Origin: Bacteroidales bacterium | GTDB lineage: Bacteria; Bacteroidota; Bacteroidia; Bacteroidales; VadinHA17 | Assembly: GCA_012514255.1 (NCBI GenBank) | Contig: JAAZAP010000208.1 | Location: forward strand, 1 to 20,593 | Reading direction: 5' to 3' | DNA length: 20,593 nt | Shown: positions 14,091 to 20,593 of the stretch, piece after piece | Numbering within the stretch: the stretch's first letter is position 1 | Layout of the letters: each line of letters starts with the position of its first letter | Program-made: the position numbers and the translations under genes | The notes under the pieces: generated by a model | The model's input: only the letters and a program-made list of their open reading frames with translations | Databases searched by the model: none | What the model was told of the DNA's origin: nothing

Positions 14091-15092
14091 TCAGAATTCC
14101 GGGCAGGGGATGGCGTGTATTTTCCCTCCACGCCTGGCATTGGCGGAGGTAAAGGTGTAGATTAGGGAGATCTCATACGCTCCGCCGGAGGTGGTTATCA
14201 GGTTGGAGATTGTAAAGTCATAGCTCAACCCGATGTTCAGCTGGTCTGTCTTTATGCCAAGCATGCCGATGATGGCATCGCCGGCCTGCGGTGACACCTC
14301 TTTGGAGGTGGCAAAGGGTATCCCCCTGTACCATACGCCAAAGACCAGCGGATTCTTGAAATAGTAGAAGCCTATGTCTGACTGGAAGAAGTCGCCCTGG
14401 AACATCACGTTCCCGGCCACTGAAAGAACCTCTGTCAGCTTTTTGCGAAGCCTCCCGCGGCTCACGATCTGAAATCCGCCGTAGAGATCAATCTTTATCG
14501 GGACGGAGGTGTTGTCACCCCAGAACGAGGTCTTAGGCCTTAGAAGGTGATCAATTGTAAAACCTCCCCATATCTTTTCATTATATGCCAGTCCTGATAC
14601 AGTAAAATCAATATCTGCCACATTGTCGAATGGTGGCGGTGTGATTGGCGGCAGGGTACCTCCGGTGGTTATCTGGCTGTTCCAGACCAGCTTGGTAAGG
14701 TCAAGGCCAAGGTAGGTGAACTTGAAGTTAACACCGGGACGAATGTGCCATTCTTCATTGACCTGGATATCATACGAATAGAGGAGACCGAGGTTCATGG
14801 TACTCAGATCGCCTGATCCGGCCACGTCATAGGTTGCCAGTAATCCGATGCCGGAATTGAAGTTGGGGACCGCCTTGTCTACTGACACACTGTATGTGTG
14901 AAAAACCCCCGGGATTGAGGGCCACTGGTTACGCCAGTTCAGTGCCAGCCGGTAGTCTTCAGTTGCCCCGGCAAATGATGGAGCGAGGTAGAGCTGGTTG
15001 GCATAGAATTGTGAGAACTGGGGGTCCTGCCCCTGCATAATAACTGAAACTGAGAGAAGCAGGCCGATCAGATATTTAGTCCTTGATGGCAA
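14091..15092 (-). CDS. PorP/SprF-family type IX secretion outer-membrane protein
   Basis: 333 residues read from a TTG at 15092; no in-frame ATG or GTG lies upstream before a stop, and the next Met would cut into the signal peptide. The signal peptide (about residues 1-22) is followed by DPQFSQFYANQLYLAPSFAG, a hallmark of PorP/SprF. Then come FHTYSVSVDKAV, IGLLATYDVAGSGDLS and repeated amphipathic strands of an outer-membrane barrel. The C-terminus RRGGKIHAIPCPEF is also typical of the family. PorP/SprF proteins bind the type B C-terminal domains of cargo and help hand them to the type IX secretion machinery. It is the third gene of a same-strand cassette after the ECF sigma factor and the CTD protein, 133 bp after the latter. 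Confidence 0.9.
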   Translation of the reverse strand: MPSRTKYLIGLLLSVSVIMQGQDPQFSQFYANQLYLAPSFAGATEDYRLALNWRNQWPSIPGVFHTYSVSVDKAVPNFNSGIGLLATYDVAGSGDLSTMNLGLLYSYDIQVNEEWHIRPGVNFKFTYLGLDLTKLVWNSQITTGGTLPPITPPPFDNVADIDFTVSGLAYNEKIWGGFTIDHLLRPKTSFWGDNTSVPIKIDLYGGFQIVSRGRLRKKLTEVLSVAGNVMFQGDFFQSDIGFYYFKNPLVFGVWYRGIPFATSKEVSPQAGDAIIGMLGIKTDQLNIGLSYDFTISNLITTSGGAYEISLIYTFTSANARRGGKIHAIPCPEF

Positions 15093-15225
15093 TCCGGGTG
15101 CTGTTTTAGTTACACAAAGTAGCTAATTATACGGCCAAACTTCAGGAAGGTTACATCAAATTATATTAACATTCCCCTGTGATGGCGGGGAAGATATTAA
15201 CAACCGGCCTTCAATGATCTTTTGA

Positions 15226-16527
15226 TCAATAATTTAGGAGAGTTACGTCTCCGGCCATTATAAATGATTGCCCATTACGGTATGTTCCTCTGACCTTCCA
15301 CACATATACTCCCGGCGTGCACAGCTCTCCCCTGTACCAGCCATCCCAACCCATCTCTATCTCATTGGTTTCAAAGACCAGCAGTCCGGTCTTGCTGTAG
15401 ATCTTTAGATTATATGTATCGATACCTGCTGCCACGGGGTGGAATACCTGGCTTGCCTCATCGGTGCGCAGGTTATAGTATCCGCCCGTAGGACCTCCAC
15501 TGTTGGGAACGAAGGCATTGGGGAAGCGGATATACATCCCCCTGTCGGTGAACAGATCGGTCACCGTCAGAGAGTCGGCACAGCCCCCGGCTGACCAGGC
15601 TATCAGCGTCACATCATAGGTGCCCATGTGGTCATACCTGTATGAAGGGTTCGGCAGGGTTGAGAAGGTGCCGTCACCAAAGTCCCAGAGATAGTCTATT
15701 GCCCCGGTTGACATGTTTACGAAGGTCACCTTGTCGCCCTCATCCCACTGATCATTCTTTATCACCTCAAATGATGCCCTGGGCCTCTCCCGTACATCCA
15801 CAGATGTGCTGGCGGTGGTTATCCGTCCCCTGCTGTCGGTGACAGTCAGCGTCACGTGGTATTTCCCGGGTATGTCATATATGTAGTCAGTACTGCATTC
15901 TGATGAGCTTCCTCCGTCGCCAAAGTCCCAGAGTATCTTTGTTTCTCCCGTGGCATTGCACGCGAAGCTGACATGCAGGGGCACACATCCCGAGGCTGCC
16001 GAGGTCTCCAGTGACAGGGCCATCACGTCCGTGGTGACAGCGGGCTGGTTCTCCCGTGCGATTGTACTGAGGGTTATCACGGCACCCCCGGTATCACCCC
16101 TGATGATAGCTGTCTCACGCCCGTGTTCCACTTCCGGTTGCGGCGATGACGTCTCCACTGAGACAACAATCTCCCCTGGTACATCGGCTGCCGTTGAGGG
16201 CTCTTCATCATCCTCATGTAGCTCTATTGCCTGCCCTCCGGGCAGTTCAGCCACTGCCGTGGCTGTCCCGCGGATCGTCTCCGGCTGAAGAGCCTCATCC
16301 TCATCACGCACACCGTTGAAGAGCATAAAGCCGGCTACAGTCACTCCTGCCAGCGCTGCCGTGAGATAATAGATATTGAATCTTGAGGGATTGAACCTGA
16401 GGAACTCGCGCCTGCCGAGACGATGCATGAAACGGTCCGTCAGGCTATCGCCCGTAACCATTTCATTCTCTTCAAGCTTATTGCGGAAGAGGTTCTCCAG
16501 ACCGTTATCTCTTTCTTCGTCCTGCAT
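15226..16527 (-). CDS. Inner-membrane-anchored PKD protein with type IX secretion (gliding) C-terminal domain; putative anti-sigma/sensor
   Basis: 433 residues. Residues 1-50 are soluble and charged (GLENLFRNKLEENEM, then DRFMHRLGRREFLRF) and are not a signal peptide. One membrane segment follows at about 51-71 (NIYYLTAALAGVTVAGFMLF). An acidic, Ser/Thr/Pro-rich linker leads to two PKD domains (about 172-245 and 248-325) with WDFGDGG at 200-206 and WDFGDGT at 281-287. The last 100 residues (FPNAFVPNSGG, LKIYSKTGLLVFET, GWDGWYRGELCTPGVYVWKV) are a gliding-motility/CHU_C type B sorting domain. The short soluble N-terminus next to an ECF sigma gene (12 bp downstream of it) has the topology of an anti-sigma factor; this is inference. 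A sorting domain on a membrane-anchored protein is odd. GAAGGAG abuts the ATG. Confidence 0.85.
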   Translation of the reverse strand: MQDEERDNGLENLFRNKLEENEMVTGDSLTDRFMHRLGRREFLRFNPSRFNIYYLTAALAGVTVAGFMLFNGVRDEDEALQPETIRGTATAVAELPGGQAIELHEDDEEPSTAADVPGEIVVSVETSSPQPEVEHGRETAIIRGDTGGAVITLSTIARENQPAVTTDVMALSLETSAASGCVPLHVSFACNATGETKILWDFGDGGSSSECSTDYIYDIPGKYHVTLTVTDSRGRITTASTSVDVRERPRASFEVIKNDQWDEGDKVTFVNMSTGAIDYLWDFGDGTFSTLPNPSYRYDHMGTYDVTLIAWSAGGCADSLTVTDLFTDRGMYIRFPNAFVPNSGGPTGGYYNLRTDEASQVFHPVAAGIDTYNLKIYSKTGLLVFETNEIEMGWDGWYRGELCTPGVYVWKVRGTYRNGQSFIMAGDVTLLNY

Positions 16528-16539
16528 CTCCTTCTCTTC

Positions 16540-17091
16540 TCAGGTATATTTGCCTTTCATGCGGGCCAGCTCCTCAAGCTTTCTTCTCAATATCGCCCTG
16601 GCCCTGCTGTACTGCGATTTTGAGGTGTTCACATCAATGCCCAGCTTTTCGGCTATCTCGTGGTGCCTGAATCCTTCAATAGTATAGAGGTTGAAGACCA
16701 TCCTGTATCCGGGTGACAGCTGGCCGAGGACCCTGTAGAGATCTTCGGCATTGCAAAAATCCTCCTCAAATCCTGCCGTTCCCGTCTCGGTGCTCACATA
16801 CTCATCTATATCCACCTGATGCTTGTGTTTCAGGTTCTTATGGTAATATGTTATGGCAGTGTTTACCGTCACCTTTCTGAGCCATCCCCTGAAAGAACCA
16901 GTGCCTGAATATTCCCTGAGATTGAAATAGATCCTCAGGAAGGCTTCCTGCAACATATCCTCCGCCTCAGGCCTGTCAGAAGCGTAACGCATGCAGACGC
17001 CGAGAAGGTACCCGGAATAGTTTCTCCAGAGTGCCTGCTGCGCTTTTCTGTTGTGCCTGATACATCCTTCAATGATATGTTGTTCACTCAT
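16540..17091 (-). CDS. ECF-type RNA polymerase sigma factor
   Basis: 183 residues from the ATG at 17089-17091 (MSEQHIIEG); ATGs at 17094 and 17124 are also in frame, but homologous Bacteroidota ECF factors begin at this level. Region 2 reads LLGVCMRYASDRPEAEDMLQEAFLRIY and GSFRGWLRKVTVNTAITYYHK. Region 4 reads LGQLSPGYRMVFNLYTIEGF, then HHEIAEKLGIDVNTSKSQYSRARAILRRKL, a helix-turn-helix for the -35 element. There is no region 1 or 3, as expected for ECF factors. It heads a cassette with the PKD/CTD membrane protein (12 bp downstream) and PorP. The region upstream to 17274 is shared with the divergent flavoenzyme gene. I see no convincing ECF-type promoter of its own. Confidence 0.92.
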   Translation of the reverse strand: MSEQHIIEGCIRHNRKAQQALWRNYSGYLLGVCMRYASDRPEAEDMLQEAFLRIYFNLREYSGTGSFRGWLRKVTVNTAITYYHKNLKHKHQVDIDEYVSTETGTAGFEEDFCNAEDLYRVLGQLSPGYRMVFNLYTIEGFRHHEIAEKLGIDVNTSKSQYSRARAILRRKLEELARMKGKYT

Positions 17092-17235
17092 CATCAGCTG
17101 AGCACATTGAGTAGACCCGGACATTGGCAGAATGGTTGCACGGATTTGGGATTTTTTTCAAAATAAGATAAAAAAATGCATTAAATCATGTAAAGCTGCT
17201 GATATAGGTCATAGAAATGAAAGGTAGAACGGGCT

Positions 17236-17243
17236 TATTTTTG
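17236..17243 (+). promoter_or_regulatory. Candidate -7 element (TATTTTTG) for the flavoenzyme gene
   Basis: An exact TAnnTTTG match. It would start transcription near 17247, leaving about 28 nt before the ATG at 17275 and making the upstream TTG at 17248 an unlikely start. Confidence 0.45.
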
Positions 17244-17274
17244 AAAATTGAACCATTACGTGAAAGCAGATAGA

Positions 17275-20200
17275 ATGACCAGAATATTACAGCATCCCAT
17301 TCTTGATATCCCACATGAGCAGGAGACCACTTTTCTCTACAACGGCAAGCCGGTGAAGGGGATGACAGGATTTACAATTGCAGCGGCCCTGCACCAGACA
17401 GGATTCCCGGTACATACTCACAGTCTTGACAATCGCAACAGGAGCCTGGAGTGCGGCATAGGCAAGTGCGGCGCCTGCGAGATGCTTGTTGACGGTGTGG
17501 TGAAAAGGATTTGCATCACACCTGTTGACGGCGTCAGGGAAGTGGCCGAGATACCGGCAGGGTATCAGCCGCAGACAACTACGGAAACAAGAGAGATCAC
17601 CAGGAGAGTCTTTCGGACCACCGTGGCTATCGCCGGGGCAGGACCGGCAGGTCTGGCCGCCAGGGAGGTGCTGAACAAGCACAATGTACCCAACCTGGTT
17701 ATTGACAGCAATGACCATATCGGTGGTCAGTTCCTGATGCAGACCCACCAGTTCTTCTTCTTTGAGAAAGAGCAACGCTTTGGCGGCATGAGGGGATTCG
17801 ATATTGCAAAGACCCTGGCCGGTGAGTCGCAGGAAGGGATTATGCTCAATTCAACAATATGGGATATTCTTGAGGGACAGAGGATTGCTGCAAAGAATAT
17901 GCGCACGGGAGAGATATTTTATATTGACGCGCAGTACCTCATTGTGGCTACCGGTGCGGTGCCTTTCATGCCGGCCTTCGGCAATGATGACCTCCCGGGT
18001 GTCTATACCGCCGCGGTGATACAGAAGATGATGAACCAGGAGTTCACCCTGCTGGGAAAGAATATACTTACCGTCGGTGCCGGCAACATAGGCTATCTCA
18101 CCTCCTACCAGCTGATGCAGGCAGGTGCGAAGGTAAAGGCCATCATTGAGGCAATGCCCTATGAGGGAGGCTTCCCCGTTCAGGCCAACAGGGTCAGGAG
18201 GCTGGGCATACCGGTCATCCTCTCACACACCCTGGTCAAAGCCATACCCAACAGCACCAATGACGGCATCAGCGGGGCGGTGATAGCTGAGAGCCGCGAC
18301 TTCGCTCCCGTACCGGGAACGGAAAAGATAATTGACGGCATAGATGCCATAAATATCTGCACCGGACTTATTCCTGATAATCAGCTGCTGATCAAGGGTA
18401 GCGAAGTGTTTGGCACGAAGGTGTTCGCCGCAGGTGATGCCATGCGCATAGGCGAAGGAACCACGGCAGTGCTTCGTGGCAAGCAGGCAGCAATGGATAT
18501 TATACAGGAGATGGGTGTCCGCAGCAACTACAGCGAATATCTCTCACTGTCAAAGGAATATATTGATTCACAACAGCATCCGGTAAGGATACTGGAAAAT
18601 CCTTACATGCCTGACGAGGCAAGGATGAAAGCCAGGCCGTTTGTCATCATTGACTGCCTGTACAGTTTCGCCTGTAACCCGTGCCAGTTTGCATGCCCGC
18701 ACGGGGCTATCACCAAGGCATCGCCTGATACGGTGCCGGCCATAGACTACGAAAAGTGTACCGGCTGCCTCAAGTGTGTCTACCAGTGTCCGGGGCTGGC
18801 GATATTCGGGTACAACACGGCGAAGAACCAGCTGTTCCTGCCGGTAGAGTACTTTGTTGAAGAAGGCAGTGAGGTATGGCTAGTTGACAATGACGGCAGG
18901 AAGGTTGGCGAAGGTGTGATAGAAAAGGTGATGCTCAAGCCAAACAGAACGAATGTTGCACGTGTGCGGGCCATCACTCCGGAAGGCAGCGGCATAGTGG
19001 CTGCCAGGGGATTTATTGCAAAGGAGAGCTATCCCGAACCACTTGTTTACACCCCTGCCACGGAAACGGAATCCAAAGAGTATGTCTGCCATTGTGAGGA
19101 TGTAACGCTGGATGAGATAATGGCCGTGATAGGCGACAGGAAATATATCTCGGTGGATGAGATCAAGCATACGACGCGTCTCGGGATGGGGCCATGCCGT
19201 GGCAAGCGTTGCATAAAGAGGCTGTCGATGCTTCTCAGGCCCGCGGGCATTGAGATAGTGGGTGATGCAACGCCCAGGGCTCCTCTCTCCAACCAGGTCT
19301 CCATGGGTGAGCTCTTCCCCCTCTCTTCTCCGGAGGTGGTCATCACTCCCGGCGAAAGGAAGAAGGTAAAGGTAGATGCGCTGGTGGCCGGCGGCGGCAT
19401 AAGCGGCAGCGCCCTGATGCGCTACCTGGCCGAGGCGGGCATGAAACCCGTTCTCATCAACCATGACCGTGGCTCATCATGGCGTAATATCGCCGGAGGC
19501 AGACCCAACTTCAGCGTGCCTGAACTGTCTGAGATTGCGCGTCATAACCATGACATTTTCAGGGAGCTCCAGAAAACCGGTGAGATCAACTACCGCGAGA
19601 TAAAATACGTAACCTTTGCTCATGATGAGGAGATGCTTGCCCAGCTTGAAGCGTCACTGGCATGGTCTGACGGGGAGATGGTCAGGCCGCTTGATTACGC
19701 TGCGAAGATCGCTCCGGGAATAAATCCCGGGCTGGGGCAAACCTATCCGGCGGCACAGATCACCAACGACTGCTGGCAGGCCACACCGGGAAAGGTGATT
19801 GACCTGATCAGGCACCTGGGCATCATGGCCGGGGGAAGTGTGGAGGAAGACAGTACCGTTACCAGTGTGACACGTAATGGCAACGGGTACAATGTGATAG
19901 TGCAGGATCACCGGGGCGGGTATGTGGAGTATGAAACCCCCGTCTTTGTCAATGCCATGGGTGCTCACGGCGAGGTGTTTGCCCGCAACCTTGGTATCTA
20001 TACCGGCACATATGGTGTTCGCCATCAGGCATTTATCACCAGGCGCCTGCCGATGATGGGCCCGGGCAATACCCCTCTGCCCATGCTTATCGACCGCCGC
20101 AGATACAAGGGATTCATTGCGGTATACGGACAGCAGCTGGGTGAGACAGGACAGATAATAGGGTGTGCTTCGCCGGCAGCTGATCCGGCTGAGGCAGGCC

Positions 20201-20499
20201 GGAACCTGAAAGTGAACAGCAAGGAGTTCATGGAGATAGTATCAGAGGTGTTCACCTCATGGCTGCCGGAACTTTCATCAGCCGGGTTCCAGTCGCTCTG
20301 GAGCGGCTACTATACCGAACCGAGAATGTATATTGACCCCGGGCATGGCCTCTTCCTGGGACTGCGCGGGCAGGGATTCATGCTTGGACAGTACCTGGCC
20401 AAACTATATGTAGACAAGCTGACGGGCCGCGAGGTGCCGGCATATTTCAACCGCCTGGCACTTGAAGGTGACGGCCTGCCGGAGAAGGCATTCAAATAG
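17275..20499 (+). CDS. Multidomain iron-sulfur flavoprotein: HcnA-, HcnB- and HcnC-like parts plus ferredoxin in one chain
   Basis: 1074 residues from the ATG at 17275. Domains in order: a [2Fe-2S] ferredoxin (about 15-95; Cys60, Cys65, Cys68, Cys80); an FAD/NAD(P) disulfide-reductase-like domain (GAGPAG at 121-126, second nucleotide fold VGAGNIG at 267-273, ATG motif near 225, GD of the FAD site in FAAGDAM at 384-390); a two-cluster [4Fe-4S] ferredoxin (Cys461, 467, 470, 474 and Cys495, 498, 501, 505); an unassigned beta-rich stretch (about 520-590); a BFD-like [2Fe-2S] domain (Cys605, 607, 641, 646); and a second FAD domain of the DAO/glycine-oxidase type (GGGISG at 706-711, WQATPGKVIDLIRHL at 834-848). 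The same parts are separate subunits in hydrogen cyanide synthase HcnABC and in opine or dye-linked proline dehydrogenases. It probably oxidises an amino acid or imino acid and passes electrons along the clusters; substrate unknown. Confidence 0.85.
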   Translation: MTRILQHPILDIPHEQETTFLYNGKPVKGMTGFTIAAALHQTGFPVHTHSLDNRNRSLECGIGKCGACEMLVDGVVKRICITPVDGVREVAEIPAGYQPQTTTETREITRRVFRTTVAIAGAGPAGLAAREVLNKHNVPNLVIDSNDHIGGQFLMQTHQFFFFEKEQRFGGMRGFDIAKTLAGESQEGIMLNSTIWDILEGQRIAAKNMRTGEIFYIDAQYLIVATGAVPFMPAFGNDDLPGVYTAAVIQKMMNQEFTLLGKNILTVGAGNIGYLTSYQLMQAGAKVKAIIEAMPYEGGFPVQANRVRRLGIPVILSHTLVKAIPNSTNDGISGAVIAESRDFAPVPGTEKIIDGIDAINICTGLIPDNQLLIKGSEVFGTKVFAAGDAMRIGEGTTAVLRGKQAAMDIIQEMGVRSNYSEYLSLSKEYIDSQQHPVRILENPYMPDEARMKARPFVIIDCLYSFACNPCQFACPHGAITKASPDTVPAIDYEKCTGCLKCVYQCPGLAIFGYNTAKNQLFLPVEYFVEEGSEVWLVDNDGRKVGEGVIEKVMLKPNRTNVARVRAITPEGSGIVAARGFIAKESYPEPLVYTPATETESKEYVCHCEDVTLDEIMAVIGDRKYISVDEIKHTTRLGMGPCRGKRCIKRLSMLLRPAGIEIVGDATPRAPLSNQVSMGELFPLSSPEVVITPGERKKVKVDALVAGGGISGSALMRYLAEAGMKPVLINHDRGSSWRNIAGGRPNFSVPELSEIARHNHDIFRELQKTGEINYREIKYVTFAHDEEMLAQLEASLAWSDGEMVRPLDYAAKIAPGINPGLGQTYPAAQITNDCWQATPGKVIDLIRHLGIMAGGSVEEDSTVTSVTRNGNGYNVIVQDHRGGYVEYETPVFVNAMGAHGEVFARNLGIYTGTYGVRHQAFITRRLPMMGPGNTPLPMLIDRRRYKGFIAVYGQQLGETGQIIGCASPAADPAEAGRNLKVNSKEFMEIVSEVFTSWLPELSSAGFQSLWSGYYTEPRMYIDPGHGLFLGLRGQGFMLGQYLAKLYVDKLTGREVPAYFNRLALEGDGLPEKAFK

Positions 20500-20529
20500 T
20501 TGCATGTCCTGCATATTATGCTTTTTTGA

Positions 20530-20537
20530 TATCTTTG
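20530..20537 (+). promoter_or_regulatory. Candidate -7 element (TATCTTTG) for the gene at the right edge
   Basis: An exact TAnnTTTG match 30 bp before the ATG at 20567, predicting a leader of about 26 nt. It suggests that the edge gene can be transcribed on its own rather than only by read-through from the flavoenzyme. Confidence 0.45.
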
Positions 20538-20566
20538 AGCGCCAAAAAACATAAAAGCGCCCAACG

Positions 20567-20593
20567 ATGTTCAATAAGTTCATTGCCTCCATC
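20567..20593 (+). CDS. Start of an unidentified gene (partial, cut by window edge)
   Basis: ATG followed by eight codons (MFNKFIASI) with no stop, 67 bp after the flavoenzyme and with a candidate promoter at the right distance. The nine residues resemble the beginning of Bacteroidota proline dehydrogenases as I remember them, which would fit next to an imino-acid-oxidase-like protein. Nine residues cannot establish this. Confidence 0.45.

Noticed and set aside
15215..15228. TGATCTTTTGATCA dyad over the stop of the CTD gene considered as terminator
   Set aside because: The stem is only 5 bp, AT-rich and overlaps the stop codon; too weak to call.
18880..19464. 194-codon minus-strand ORF inside the flavoenzyme gene
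   Set aside because: It is antisense to the conserved BFD and DAO domains and has no recognisable motif; a shadow frame in GC-rich coding DNA.

Overview
The window looks like chromosome from an anaerobic member of the Bacteroidota (Bacteroidales-like). Evidence: a PorP/SprF outer-membrane protein and a gliding/type IX secretion C-terminal domain; several upstream regions with the TAnnTTTG -7 element of the Bacteroidota primary sigma factor; rare Shine-Dalgarno sequences; and two enzymes typical of anaerobes (a tungsten-type aldehyde:ferredoxin oxidoreductase and a KamA-family radical SAM aminomutase). I saw no tRNA, rRNA, CRISPR array, transposase or phage gene. Both edges cut genes: a TspO/MBR-like membrane protein at the left (minus strand) and the first nine codons of an unknown gene at the right.

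Layout. 1-2039 (minus): TspO-like protein and a penicillin-acylase-family protein that has lost its catalytic middle. 2209-3267 (plus): GHL10-type glycosidase-like lipoprotein. 3354-4163 (minus): HtpX-type membrane protease. 4468-6345 (plus): secreted metallophosphoesterase fused to a PQQ-type beta-propeller, followed by a nine-copy heptanucleotide array. 6568-8382 (plus): tight three-gene operon (DUF937/YidB-like, OmpA-like, membrane coiled-coil plus helix-hairpin-helix). 8609-10132 (plus): KamA-like aminomutase bracketed by two GC-rich palindromes. 10230-12383 (minus): aldehyde:ferredoxin oxidoreductase, divergent from a ThiS/MoaD-like sulfur carrier (12662-12865) and a DivIC/FtsB-like division protein. 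13308-13913 (minus): Skp/OmpH-like lipoprotein. 14091-17091 (minus): a cassette of ECF sigma factor, inner-membrane-anchored PKD protein with a type IX CTD, and PorP/SprF. 17275-20499 (plus): a 1074-residue flavoenzyme that joins HcnA-, HcnB- and HcnC-like parts plus a ferredoxin in one chain.

How the genes may work together. The KamA-like enzyme, the aldehyde oxidoreductase and the giant flavin/iron-sulfur enzyme together suggest anaerobic amino-acid catabolism with ferredoxin or flavin as electron acceptors; this is inference from families, not shown by an operon. The most interesting unit is the sigma/CTD/PorP cassette. It has the parts of a sigma/anti-sigma pair in which the sensor's outer end is a type IX sorting domain and the partner barrel is encoded next door, so it could be an envelope-spanning sensor of type IX secretion. 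Other points worth a second look are the replaced substrate-binding aspartates in the KamA protein, the nucleophile-less acylase, the heptamer arrays, and the nearly leaderless promoter geometry of thiS.
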